The notes beneath the pieces were generated by a model. The model was given only the letters and a program-made list of their open reading frames with translations, was not told where the DNA came from and made no database searches. From Dasypus novemcinctus (lineage: Eukaryota; Chordata; Mammalia; Cingulata; Dasypodidae): 64,000 bases of DNA. The stretch is from NCBI RefSeq assembly GCF_030445035.2, contig NC_080680.1, positions 91,951,157 through 92,015,156 of the forward strand, given 5' to 3'. A program made the translations under genes and the position numbers. Below, piece by piece: positions 12,377 through 24,037 of this stretch (within the stretch, counting starts at the first letter, position 1; every line of letters starts with the position of its first letter).

Positions 12377-13023
12377 GTCTGAAGACTTGAACTTGGAAGG
12401 TTTTATATAAAGGACCGTTGTGGTCCTCATGCATCTTCCTTTAAGTATAGCTTGGATAATTATTTAATGCAGGAAAGGAGTAAATTCTTTTTTTCCTATT
12501 TTAGCATGTAAGATTGTTCCAGATCAAAAAATCTTCCTTGGTAAGTTAGCTGTTTATACATAAGTAATACCTATGACTTATACCTGAGATTTATCCATTC
12601 AACCTAAATCTTCTAAAAAGAAAAGAAAAAAAAACCACTGATCAAAAAAATTTTAATGAAGTTTATATCATTTATTTCATTATAATATAGAGATAATATT
12701 GAATGAACAGTATTTAGGTAAATTGTATTGTATATATATTACATCAAGGAAAGAATAATGCTTAACACTTTTCAAATATATTTTTTTGATTGTTTCCCCC
12801 CTAATTCACCCACCCAGGAAACCAAACTGTACAACTTCTGTGTGCCATTTGGAGTCTTTCTATGTTTGTCTTAAGAAACCTATAGCATTCTCCAGAGCCC
12901 TAAGAGAGAGCTCTTGTTCATCTAACTTAGGATTTTTATAAAACAGGTCAAATGATTACACTGAAATCACTTACACCTTCTACTTCTTGTGGCTTCTTTT
13001 TTGTCCTCCCCTTGGCCTTACAG

Positions 13024-13161
13024 GTATCTCTGGAGACAAGGTAGAGATAGACCCTGTTACGAATCAGAAAGCCAGCACTAAGTTTTGGATTAAGCAGAAA
13101 CCCATCTCAATCGATTCTGACCTGCTCTGTGCCTGTGACCTTGCTGAAGAAAAAAGCCCCA
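13024..13161 (+). CDS. MAPKAP1: MAPKAP1 (SIN1) internal coding exon, first part of PH domain
   Basis: SIN1 is an essential subunit of mTOR complex 2 and helps present AKT and other AGC kinases to it; its C-terminal PH domain binds phosphoinositides and restrains mTOR kinase activity. The exon is preceded by a pyrimidine-rich tract and TTACAG, and followed by the donor GTGAGT. It translates from [10 protein letters not shown] through [11 protein letters not shown] and CDLAEEKSP. It starts and ends in phase 1 (138 nt, 46 codons), so it is frame-neutral. If the C-terminal residue is numbered 522 as in human, the full codons are residues 404-448, and the second lysine of WIKQK falls at 428, a lysine known from the family to contact phosphoinositide. 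The first residue is split with an exon upstream of the window. The assignment rests on recalled family sequence. Confidence 0.95.
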
Positions 13162-13910
13162 GTGAGTAGTCTCTGTTATTTATGTCTCCTTTCTCTCTTC
13201 CCCACTTCCTCTCTGTGTGCTGGGTGCCAGGAGAATATATTGCCATGGTGTTCTTTTTTTCCTTGCGTCTGTTTAATTCATTACCAGAAATTTCTTTTAA
13301 TCAACTGGGATTGTATTATGGTGCCCAGAGCCTTATATGAGTCTCCATCCTGTTCAGTCTTGATGGCAGCAGAGAGCCTCTCATCCCTCACTTTTGACCT
13401 CAGCAGTTCCACCCTGGGGACTTTGGGTTAGGGGGCAAATTCCTACTGGGATCTTGCACTCACCAAGGCCATCGTTTCTCTTTGTGCTCCCTTCGCCTTC
13501 CCATTTGGTGTACTTGACCAGTCAGTTCCTTCCATGCCAGATCGAGGGTTGGGAGATTTTCCATGACAGCCAAAGACTAGATTTAGATATCCGTCTTGCA
13601 GGAAGTATCAACACCACCTAGATTATTGGCAGCTGCATGACCTACCAGCTCATAATTAAACTCCTGCCTGATCATACAGAAGAGATCACTGCTGGGTTGG
13701 CATTCTATCAAAATAGATACAGTCTGGTTATATGTTTTGGCATATGATATTTTTGCAGTTAAGTAATTGAGTTTAGCATTTACATTAATCATTTTTAGGA
13801 CTCCTGTCCTATCAGGAGACAGAAAGGACATAGATCACACTGCAGTTCCTCCATGGAAGAAAACATTTAAACTGGATTCATTCGTTGCATTGAGAAGGCT
13901 CTAAGGCAGT

Positions 13911-14067
13911 GGTTTTCAAACTGGTGATATCAGCATTATCGTCAGAGCCTATTTAAAATGCAGTTACCTGAGGCTCATTTCAGTAGATACTCATTCAGTA
14001 ACTTGGGATAAGCCATAAGTGTCTAATTTTTGTTAATCCTCTATGTTCCATTGTCTACTAAATTTGA
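13911..14067 (+). mobile_element. MER5-like hAT-Charlie fossil
   Basis: Starts GGCAGTGGTTTTCAAACTGG, passes CAGCATTATCGTCAGAGCCT and ATTTAAAATGCAGTTACCTG and ends near AAATTTGAGAATAA, the order seen in non-autonomous MER5 elements with terminal CAGTGGTTCTCAA-type repeats. Diverged; ends approximate. Confidence 0.65.
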
Positions 14068-14160
14068 GAATAAATGTTTTAAGGATTACATACTCAAAGG
14101 GAACAATAAGAAATATAGAGGCCAGCAAGTGTTTATAATGTGGTTGCATCTTTGAGATAA

Positions 14161-14238
14161 TATTATTATCCACTGATATAGTGGATAATAATAATTATCA
14201 GTGGATAATTATTGATAATGCTATTATCCACTGATAAT
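14161..14238. repeat. pair of adjacent perfect hairpins sharing one core
   Basis: Hairpin 1: TATTATTATCCACT at 14161-14174 and its exact reverse complement at 14180-14193, loop GATAT. Hairpin 2: ATTATCAGTGGATAAT at 14194-14209 and its exact reverse complement at 14223-14238, 13-base loop. All four arms contain TTATCCACT or its complement. Confidence 0.95.
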
Positions 14239-14297
14239 AGCATGGGCACAGATTGGGCACAACCTACATTGCCTCATTTATGGGTAGGTGTTTAATT

Positions 14298-14316
14298 TGT
14301 GTGTGTGTGTGTGTGT
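14298..14316. repeat. (TG)n microsatellite
   Basis: About nine uninterrupted TG units. Confidence 0.95.
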
Positions 14317-15286
14317 CAAATCCAGCTATGCTAAGCTATTTATTCTCCTCCTTTAAACTCATTAGCCTACGGCTTGGCAGAAAGGGAGAGCTTAGTGGTG
14401 CAGTGAGGGGAAAGGAGTAAAGTCATCCTCACCCCATTTTTTCAACATTCCTGTCTTCCCAATGAGGCCTTAAACTCTGCAAGATGGCTGCTGGAAGAAG
14501 TAGGTGAGAAAATTGCCTGCTGCTCTGGGGTCCCTGCCCCAAGGCTGACAGATTCCTTCTGACTTTGGATAAACGTCTTCTTCCTAAGCCCTCTCACTCC
14601 AGCTTGTTGGCCAATAAAGATGTCATTGTCTGGCATCTTTCTTCCCAAGAACTCAGGATGCTTTGAAAAGTAATATATTATAAATTTTCCATGTCTCTGA
14701 GAAATGAAAGGAAATCACTTACTCATTGCATAGAGGAAGAAGCTGTAGTGGAAAGGTCAGAGAAAGAACTAGAAACAGGATTCAAGTTTCTTTTACACAC
14801 ACACCAAGACTCACAATGTGCCAAAGAGGGCTATGATTCACGCACTGAATGGTGACGGATGTAACACACCCAGCCCCAATAGGGAACAAAGGGAAGATTT
14901 ACTGCTACCCATGTCCCAGTGCCCACTTGGTATTAGTCTGTCAAGGAGTAATTATTACACATCTGTGTGAGTGAGACCAGTTTGTGGTACTGGGAAGATA
15001 GTTGCAAATAGAACAGATATGGGCCTCATCATTTCAGTGTTCGTAATCCAGCAAGAGAGTCTTTTATTTTCCTATAAATAAGGAATGGTTTCTTGTTGTT
15101 TTTTTAATTCACGTAGAAGTTTCTTCCTCTCTCGCTGTGGTTCCAGAGATGTAGAAATTGTGACACTTCTGTGAACAAAGAGGCTCACTGCCCCCAGGGA
15201 AACACTTCCTAAGTTCCTATCACCCACCTGCTTTTTCAAACCATTTTCCTCAGTTCTAAGGTTCGCAGAGGAACCTCAGAGGCCTC

Positions 15287-15357
15287 GTGTGTGTGTGTGT
15301 GTGTGTATACAGAGACCTAAGCATAAGGTTCTCCTACTTCAACAACAACAACAACAA
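15287..15357. repeat. (TG)n and nearby (CAA)n microsatellites
   Basis: TG units at 15287-15306 and CAA units at 15340-15357, separated by 33 bases. Confidence 0.95.
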
Positions 15358-15559
15358 AGAAGTCTGTTTTTTTTCTTCTCTGTTTTGGGATTCTGCATTT
15401 AAAGGATTTTACTGCTTTAAAAAAGTTAGAAAGTTCCAGGTTTACAGAATAAAATTCAAATTTAGCATAGCCACAGAGATTGAGAGCCAGTTGACTCTCA
15501 CTTCATGTCCCATAATCTCTCATCCCATAATTTCATCACTGTGAACAACTCATGTACAA

Positions 15560-15905
15560 ACACACCTTGTATTTGTGCCTCTGCTATTCCCACTGCCTGG
15601 AATGCCCTACCCTCCCTGACCCTCCTTATGGACATCTCTACCTAACCACTCCCAGCCCACTCATTTTTCAAGATCCAGCTTCCGTGTCAGCCTTTCTCTG
15701 TAACTTTGCCCCAGGAGTTTGTGCACAGCTGTGGTAAAGCACTTCACACACTGTGCTGTGTTTATGTGCTAGAGGTCTGCCCTCCCCCACGACACCCTGT
15801 CTCCGTGCTGAATCAATTGACCCAGGGATGGGTCTCTGTATCCCCAATCCATAGTACATTGTCTTGTACAGTGTTGTCCTTAATGAATGCTTGTTGACTT
15901 GAAAT
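15560..15905 (+). repeat. L2 3'-end fragment
   Basis: CTATTCCCACTGCCTGGAAT, TTTTCAAGATCCAGCTTCCG, TAGTACATTGTCTTGTACAG and AATGAATGCTTGTTGACTTG follow the L2 3'-end order. Confidence 0.75.
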
Positions 15906-18900
15906 TGAATTTATTAAGACCAGAATTTAGAAATCAAAAGTTATTCAGCATAATTTATGTTGTAAGGGACCCAAACAAAGATGTATTAAATGAATTGGCT
16001 TGCATGTTGTGTTGTTTGTTTTTTAAATGATTTCCAGTATCTTAATCAAATTAATTCAGTGTCTTTATCGAAAAGTTCATCTTGAAACCATCATCAGACT
16101 ATAGAATTAATCTACAAGGCTGCTTTTTAAAATTTTTTTTTTAAGAATTAATGTAGCCCTTTTTATCTTTTGTGTCTGTTGAACCTTAGGAAAAAAGTTA
16201 TTTTAACAGCACTAAAGAAATGAAAGTCACTATATTTCATAAGTTTAGCCCGCGATTTTTATCAGTATAGTGATGTATGTTTGTAGCTGAGTTTACATCA
16301 AAAATTATTCTTGGGGCCTTCTTGAATGAATTATGGCAAAGAGACACAGTCTAGAAGTAGATAAGGTTTCTGATTTCTGCAATATATTTCCTTTTTCATG
16401 TTTTTATCTCTCATAACACAAGTGTCTTGGTGAAGAACGGAATGTGTGACCAACTAGAATAATTTAGTTGTAAAAACAGAGCAGTCTTTTTTACAAAAAG
16501 GCATTAAGTGTTGGGAGGATAATGAAGTTGTCCCCAGTCTTACTTGAAACATGTTTGTCATAATTCTGAAGAGAAAAGAAATGGTTTTTAAAACCTTCAA
16601 ACAAGGTCAGTTTGCAATATTTATTCTGAAAGCCACTGTCAAACCATTAATTTGGTCTTTGTAAGTAATACAACCCAAACTTAATTGATGCTTTATCCAA
16701 AAAGTGTGTGAATAGCTGATTTAGCAGAGGGATTGAGCATTAGAACGCTGGCAGTGAAACCCATAATTGCATATATTGTGGAATCAGAAAGAGCCAGACT
16801 CTGCAGCCGTACTTCATAAATAGCAGTTCTGTGGCTCTCTTTCCTTTACCCCTAACTTCTCCCTCTTAGGCCATGTTTCAGAGGGGAGATTTATTACTCT
16901 ATCCCTGTGAGTGTTTAAGGACCTGAAACTTAATGGCTAAATAGATCGTACCTTTAAAAATAAATTGTACAAATAAATATGGACCCTTAAGAGAGTTATT
17001 TATTTGAGAAATTCTTTCTATCATAGACACTGAGAAATTAAGAATAAATTCTGTCTTTCTAGATTAAAAAAAAAAAACAAACCTGCATGCTGCTATTATT
17101 TAAATCAGTTATTTTCCAGTCTGGTTTTGCCACTTGTTAGGATATCTTTTGCTATATTGAATATTGTCACAAGTCTCTAAAAGATGAATTAATTTCAGTT
17201 CATTTTAAGTGAACAAAGATATGTAGAACACGTAGGAGAGGAGAATGAATTCTATATCAGAAACTACCATGGTTAAATTGTCTCAGAGAAAGAATTTTCC
17301 ATCCTTGTACACGTGCAGACAAACTTTGATTGCAGTGACTTTTTTTTGGTGAGTGCTAACCGTGAATTTCAACACTAAAACAAAAGCAAGGACCTTTCTA
17401 TAAAACTAGCACCTATTAGGTACTCTCAACCTGTAAATAAAATACCAAGTTCAATCATGCCAGATCTGGTTTCAGCAAAAGAAGATTGTGCAGGTTTAGA
17501 ATTCTTAAAGGAAGCATCCCATCATTAAGAAATAAGATTTAAAAACGTAATAAAGTACTTGTAGTCTTTGTAGCTGAAAAGAACTCTGTATCTCAATTAA
17601 GTATAGATAATATAAAATCTTAAGGAAACAACATAATAGACGTAACCTGATTATGCTCTCTTGCAATAGTATAATTTAAAGGAAATCTGATTCTGTTAAT
17701 GCTGGTTATGTTGGTGGCAGGGGAAGGGCAAGGTGTTTGTTTTGGGGTTTTATTCAAAACATATTGGGGTATAAGATAGGAAGTCTTTGGGATTATAAAT
17801 TGATCACAGCTACAGGAAACCATTAAACCCTAGTGAATAGAACCTCCTGGATATTTGAGATGACCTTCAGTTAAGGCTATGAGTTAAATTAGTTGGGCTT
17901 GTTGGTGACCTCCTGCTTAAATGAATGTTTCTTTTCATAAGTACTTGACAAGATCTGTAAAGTAGTGTATTTAATTTACTAATTAAATTAAAGCTACTGA
18001 ATAATGATTTGTCCACATTGATTTGGCTTAAATAGAAAAGATCAGCATTGTTGTGATCTTCAGCAACCTTAATGGCCAAGCCAGTTAGACACAAAGGCCT
18101 CTTGTGTTTTATAGGTCAGAAGTACATAGGTAAGCCCAGGCTGTAATTGAATTGCCTGCACTGCACCCTGCAGTCGCAGATTTCCTTTGCCTTCCCTTTC
18201 TATTGTTGCACTGGGGCTTAAGAGAATGTTAACGTGGTAATAGGCACAGGGCCTTCCCCATTATACGTCTTGCTATCGAGCGGTTCTGCATGACTAGTTA
18301 AAGAAGATGGCAAGAAGATTAATGAAAGCAAGGCTAATACAGAAGGGGGTACTTTTGCAAGACTTCTACCAAGGAGATATTAGAGCTGAACCAGAGCTTG
18401 GCTTTTTCTTTATCCTGTGACCTTTGAACCTGCCTTACTGTTGAGAGCTGCCAGTGAAGTTGACATTTTGATTGATGTTGGTACACGAGTCAGTCTTTCC
18501 CATTGAATTCCACATCTGCACGAAAATAGCTTTTCCAGCAGAATTCATACTGGCTAGAAGTGATAGCCAAATTGATGGCTGAAATGCTTTTATGTAGTTT
18601 TCATTTAAACCTACAAGTATTTGATGGTTTAATTCAGGTTCTAGTTTCCGTAGATTATATGCATTTGTTTATATGTTCTTAATGGCTTCATCAACCCACA
18701 GTGAAAGGCCAGTATTAAAAGTGTTCAAAGGTTTGCAAACAAGCCTGTAAGCAGGCTTTATGTGGGAGTAAAAGCAGTCATCAAACAAACCTTCACCATC
18801 TTTTAAAAAGAAAAATCAGTCTGAGGGCGCAAGGAAACAGACTTTCATATTTGTGTAAATAAAGCAAAGTATCTGACTGTTTGGGGATAACTATGGATAA

Positions 18901-19084
18901 GGAAGTCCAAAACCTTGCCTCTGCACTCCTCCTGAGTCTTATCATTCCCCCAGCTTAGAGGTTCTCTTGATCTACCCAGGTGCTAGACTCCCTAACCTTG
19001 TCCTTAGGACACTAGCACTCCTTCTGAAAGGGATTGTTATAGGCTACTTGTAAGACATACAAGATACAAAACTCTTCACGTGTT

Positions 19085-19250
19085 CAACTCCCTGTCCCTT
19101 GTTTTTACGCTTGCTGTCTGCTCTCTGTGTCTGTTCATTGTTTACTCTCTGTGTCTATTCAACTTCTTTTTAGGAGGCACCAGGAACTGAACCTGGGGCC
19201 TCCCATGTGGAAGGGAGGCACCTAATCATTTGAGCCACCTCCACTCCCTT
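19085..19250 (-). mobile_element. short DAS-SINE fragment, inverted
   Basis: Minus strand reading gives GGAGTGGAGGTGGCTCAAAT, a B box (GGTTCAGTTCCT) and GTGCCTCCTAAAAAGAAG, then repeated AGACACAGAGAGTAAAC units. It lacks the G-rich segment and the long tail, so it is either a short subfamily member or truncated. Boundaries are approximate. Confidence 0.75.
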
Positions 19251-21327
19251 TGCTAGCTTATTACCTTAGTTTTGGAGCTGCTGGCCTCTAGTGTGTCTGT
19301 GTGTGTGTGCATGAATCTGTGTGTGTATCCCCCACCCTCTCCCAATAAGGGACTCAGATTTTGTTACTAAAATCAACTTTGGCATTCCCCAGCCCATATA
19401 TTGGATCTTTTAACTACCTGATTTCTTTTCTCCCTGTTTGACAGTTCTAGTGGAGAAAACACACACACAAACAGATGTGACAAGCTTTCCAGTTCCTAAA
19501 GGAGGAGGTACCCAGAAATTTTGTCAGAGCAAGGATTTTGTCATATTTTTAGATTATCATGAGAATGTGTGAAAGGAGAGTGAGTCACCACTAGTTTGAA
19601 GAGCTACTATCTCGAGATGGCTGGGTGGGTGGGTGTCCATCACCATGCTGGCATGCGCTAGGCCCAGTAAGTAAGTATAAATTTATTTACTTGAATAGAC
19701 CTATGCCCAGGAGGGTTCTTTCAACTCCCAGGAAATCCAGGCACTCCACACATTAGATAGGTGAGCTTTGTTGTGTTTTTGTTCTCTGACAAGGACTTAT
19801 TTCATAAGTTCCAGATCAAATACGGTAAGTACTGCCTGATTACAGAACACAACTGACTCTAACATTAAATGCCCCAGTTATTGAATTGCCTTTTCGTAAG
19901 AGTACTCTGGAGCACAATCAGGAGCAGGCAGTGCCTCATCCTTTTAACAGCTATGTTTCCTAGCCCTATTAAAAGGGGTCTTCATCTATTCTGTCAAAGG
20001 GAGTCTGCTGGGTTTTTTTTAGTTTAATTACACTATCCAATTAAAACTCCTTGCTGCATTTGGATGCGCCTCTCCTTGGGCCTGAGTGGATATGACATTT
20101 ACAAGGCTCGCCTTTCAAGCAGACAATAGTGTGATTGATGAGGTGCACATTCAGTGAAGAAGGCGAGTGCCTGTGGAAGTGCTGCTTAGTGCATTTTGAT
20201 TTATTTATCATCTCCTTCCAAAACAAGGGAGCTGCTATGGAGACAGGTTTAGGCAACCAGGGAACCACCTCAATTTTTCCAAATGTGTGGGAGGGAAGGA
20301 CCTTCAGTGAATGTGCCACAGGATAAAAAAGTAGCAAAATGCTATAAGCATGGGGCCAGTTTGCATCATTTAAAGCCAGGCTTCATTCTTAGTTTTCTGA
20401 CCCAGTTTGGTTTCCAGTAATCTCGAGCCTTGATCTTTTAAATAGGCCATCACTGTAGTTCAGGGACAGTTTGCTGTGGCTGAATAACATTGGCCAGACC
20501 CTGAGAACTCAGCCAGTGGGAGCCCACCCAGCTTCCGTCCCATTGACTGACCTTGTCATCATTAGCTGACACCTGACCTTTGCTCTAGGCCTGCCTGTTT
20601 ATGCTTCCAACCATAACGACCAGAAATCCAGCAGCTTCTACCCAGGGGCTATAGTCAGTTCAGTGACTCTTTCTAACTCTGCCTTGAACATGTAAAAGTG
20701 CTTCTGGAATTCGGAATTGGACAAGAACAAGGGTGAGTTTTTAGCAAAGAGATGTGGTGGCACAGTGGAGAACTTCTCAGGGTTATAGTGACAAGGCAAA
20801 CATAATATCTTGTTCTTAAACTAATATTGCTGTTTATCCCAAGCCTATGATCAATGGACAAGTGTGCTTATCTTTGTAGTTCCTGGAAAAGAAATCTTTT
20901 GGTAGAGCTTGTGGTCTCTGTAAGGATCAACACTATGAATTTAAAAGCCAAGAGATTTCCACTCTGAGCCCCAGACAAATGGTAAAAAGAGCACACCTCC
21001 CATACTTATTATAAGGTGCCCACAGTTGCTCATCAAGGCTATTGGGAGCATGTTTGCTAACTACATAATGTGTAAGAATGTCTGTGTTTATGAGGAAAAC
21101 TGGCTAGATCTAAGGTAGTTGGCGGGTTTTGTTTTTACATTCACAGAAAACTTCCTTCATTTTTCCTTAGGACTTATTAATATAAGAAAGAATTGGTTTG
21201 TATTGGTTAGAGTATGATGTATGTGAAGGTAGGAAACATTTTGGGGTGTCAACATTTTTTCTCCTGGGAGAAGCCTTCTTCTAGTTGTTAAGTTTTCACT
21301 TAATTGTTGACTTGGGCCTTATGCACC

Positions 21328-21771
21328 TGTGGTGTTTGAAGCTGTATGTACACCAGCAAAACATGTTCTTAAATTTAATCCTTTCCTGTGGGTATGAACC
21401 CCATTGTAAGTAGGACCTTTAAATGTGGCTGCTTCAGTTAAGGTATGGTCCACCTCAATCAGTATGGCTCCCAATCCTATTACTGGAATTTTTATAAGAC
21501 AATGAAATTCAGACAAAAAGAGAGAAAGCCATGAAAGCAAGAAGCTGAAATCAACAAAACCTGGAAGAGAAGAAAGAGAACAGCAGATACCACCATGTGC
21601 CTTGCCATGTGACAGGAACCAAGGATTGCTGGCAGCTGGTCTTCAGGAAGAAAATATAATGCCTTGATTTGGACATTTTCCCAGCCTCAAAACCATGAGC
21701 AAATAAATTCTCATTATTTAACCCAACCCATTTCATGATATTTGCTTTGAGCAGCTTAGGAAACTAAAACA
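21328..21771 (+). mobile_element. solo LTR of an ERVL/MaLR-type endogenous retrovirus with intact 5-bp duplication
   Basis: The 444-bp element starts TGTGG and ends AAACA, with AATAAA at 21702 shortly before a 3' region (agcctcaaaaccatgagcaa, gatatttgctttgagcagct) like that of MaLR LTRs. GCACC stands immediately before (21323-21327) and after (21772-21776). No internal retroviral sequence is present, so this is a solo LTR left by recombination. The subfamily is probably xenarthran; I cannot name it. Confidence 0.8.
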
Positions 21772-22119
21772 GCACCCATACTAACAAAACAATCATCTAG
21801 ATATAATGAAAACTGTACATACAATTGCATTTTCCTAGATTTTGATTACTGTTTCCTTGAATTCTATCTTTCTTGATTTTAACATCAGAAGTGATCTTAA
21901 TTGCAAGAGAAAGGGAAAAAACAGGACTGTTCCCTACTGAAAAACTATGAAAGTTTTCTCAACTGGCTGAACGATAGGAAAAAAGTGCTTCCCTTTCTTC
22001 CTGCCAGTTGTGTTTTCATTATAAATAAATGGGGTACATAGGTTTTAAGTTATTCTCATAGACCTGGAAAAGTAAGCCATACTTTCCTTAATGTCAAAAT
22101 ATGTATTGTTTACCATTCT

Positions 22120-22835
22120 CCCACAGGCATCTTCCATGAGACAAGCTCTTCTATCATAAACAACTAGAAAACAGGACAAAATATAAGAAACTGTTTTCTT
22201 ACATTTGGACAACTGGCAGTGTAGGACTGTGATCCCTGAGAGAAGGGAAACAAATGAGGTAAAACCTTCTATTACCTTAGCTTTCCTATTAGCGGAACTT
22301 TTCAGACTGCAGCCAGGGAAGGATAATCCAAGGAGATCACAGCAGTCTCACTGAGCTGCGGAGGCAAAAATAGGAGTTAGAAGAGGCTGAGGCAACTGGA
22401 ATTTGCTGAGCAGATTATAGAGAGAAGAAAGCTATACTGAGAAAGCTCCAGAAATTTTTATGGGGTCCTTGAATGACTATGTACTATGCTGTGCATACCT
22501 AGGTCAAGATGGTACAAGTCTAGACAAGAAGAAACTACTGGGTAGCTATAAACTAGAGTTCTAGCTAATAGAGATTCCAGAAAGGCCATACATTAGGAAT
22601 AGGGCTAAATTAGCCCTATGTTATAGACTAATCTAGTCCTTTCCTAACAAAGCTGTAAAAGCAGTCTTGAATCAAACTGTTCTGCAAGTAAATTAATTGT
22701 AGTGAGTACTAAGCCCACTATACTCTAAAGGGAGACAACAAAATGCAGAACTCAATATTGTAACATTTATAGTGTATAGCATTCAATCAAAAATTACTAG
22801 ACATGCAAAGAAGCAGGAAAATGTATCTAAAACGC
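22120..22835 (+). mobile_element. old L1 (L1M-type) 5'-region fragment, part 1
   Basis: Resembles the non-coding 5' portion of old mammalian L1 elements, ending in AAAATTACTAGACATGCAAA and GAAGCAGGAAAATG, typical of that region. The left boundary is uncertain. It continues after the SINE at 22846-23266. Confidence 0.6.
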
Positions 22836-22845
22836 AGTCAAAGGA

Positions 22846-23266
22846 GAGAGAAATAAATAAAAATAAATCTTTTAAAAAAAAAAAAAGGGAAACGGACTTT
22901 AGCCCAGTGGTTAGGGCGTCCGTCCGTCTACCACATGGGAGGCCCGCGGTTCAAGCCCCGGGCCTCCTTGACCGGTGTGGAGCTGGCCCGTGCACAGTGC
23001 TGATGCGCGCAAGGAGTGCCGTGCTACACAGGGGTGTCCCCCGTGTAGGGGAGCCCCACGCGCAAGGAGTGCACCCATAAGGAGAGCCGCCCAGCGCGAA
23101 GGAGGGAGCAGCCTGCCGAGGAATGGTGCCACCCACACTTCCCATGCCGCTGACGACAACAGAAGCGGACAAAGAAACAAGACGCAGCAAAAAGACACCA
23201 AGAACAGACAACTGGGGGAGGGGAGGGGAATTAAATAAATAAAAATAAATCTTTAAAAAAAAAAAA
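22846..23266 (+). mobile_element. DAS-SINE preceded by a second SINE tail, inside an old L1
   Basis: A tail-like segment (AAATAAATAAAAATAAATC, then A13) at 22850-22886 is immediately followed by a full element: head GGGAAACGGACTTTAGCCCA, B box GGTTCAAGCCCC, body, G-run and a second tail ending at 23266. AGTCAAAGGA stands at 22836-22845 and 23267-23276, outside both tails, so the duplication encloses the extra tail. Confidence 0.88.
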
Positions 23267-23276
23267 AGTCAAAGGA

Positions 23277-23497
23277 AACAGACTTAGAAATGACAGAGAC
23301 AATAGAATTAGCAGACAAGTACTTTAAAATAACTATTATGTAGTTCCAAGGACTTAAAGAAAAGCAAGAACACAAAAGGAAAAGAAAGGAAAATTTTTTA
23401 ACTGAATGAAAATTCTAACATTGAGAAAAACAGTCCAAATCCAAAATTTTGCTAATGGGCTTTATCACAGGTTAGAAAATTTAGGGGAAAAGGTCAG
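23277..23497 (+). mobile_element. old L1 fragment, part 2
   Basis: Continues the L1 interrupted by the SINE: ACAGACTTAGAAATGACAGA, GAATTAGCAGACAAGTACTT and AAGGACTTAAAGAAAAGCAA follow the family's order. The MLT1 LTR at 23498 breaks it again. Confidence 0.65.
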
Positions 23498-24037
23498 TGT
23501 GTTAGTGTCTGTTTCCTTAGAGCAAATTACCCCAAAACTTAGTGGTTTAAAACAACAATCACATTTATCATCTCACAGTTTTTGTGGATCAGGAATCCAG
23601 CATAGTTTAGCTGGATTCTCTGATTCAGTCACTCAAAAGGGTGCAGTCAAGGTATAGAACAGGATCTTAGTCATTTCAAGGTTCAGTCTCGAGTTTCAGT
23701 TGGGACAGATTCTACTTCTAAGCCCAGTGAGAGGTTGTTGGCAGAATTCAGTTCCTTGCAGATACCCTCAGTTCCTTCTCTACTGGGCCTCTTCTTAGAG
23801 GAGCTCACAAAATGGCAGCTGGCTTTATCAAAGTGAGCAAGGGAGAAGGAGAAAGATTGTTAGCAAGAAAGAACTCACAGTCTTCTAATCACAGAAATGA
23901 CATCTCTCACTTTTGCTGTGTGCTTACATAGAAGCAATTCACTAGGTCCAACCCACAAACAAGAAGGGGATTATACAAGGGTATGGACACCAGCAGGCAG
24001 AGATCATTGAAAGCCATTTCAAAAACTGTCTGCCACA
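23498..24037 (-). mobile_element. MLT1-type MaLR LTR, inverted, inside an old L1
   Basis: On + it starts TGTGTTAGTGTCTG and passes through AGCAAATTACCCCAAAACTT, ACAATCACATTTATCATCTC, CACAAAATGGCAGCTGGC and GGTCCAACCCACA to end at TGCCACA. These landmarks in this order are those of an MLT1 LTR on the minus strand. Five-base flanks GTCAG and ATCAA agree at three positions. Confidence 0.75.

Larger units (their letters stand above)
1..13023 (+). other. MAPKAP1: MAPKAP1 intron (3' part) upstream of the first exon in the window
   Basis: No exon with convincing splice sites and coding character was found before 13024; the residue split at that exon requires an earlier exon beyond the left edge. 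The interval holds MIR copies, four DAS-SINEs, a MaLR-type LTR fragment and AT-rich sequence with no recognisable genes. Stretches 1-1060, 1400-2830, 6130-6950, 9220-11010 and 11050-12340 showed nothing I could assign. Confidence 0.85.

Noticed and set aside
22888..22985. tRNA gene candidates from A and B boxes, here and at other SINE heads
   Set aside because: The sequences do not fold as complete cloverleaves and each is followed by a SINE body and tail; they are tRNA-derived heads.
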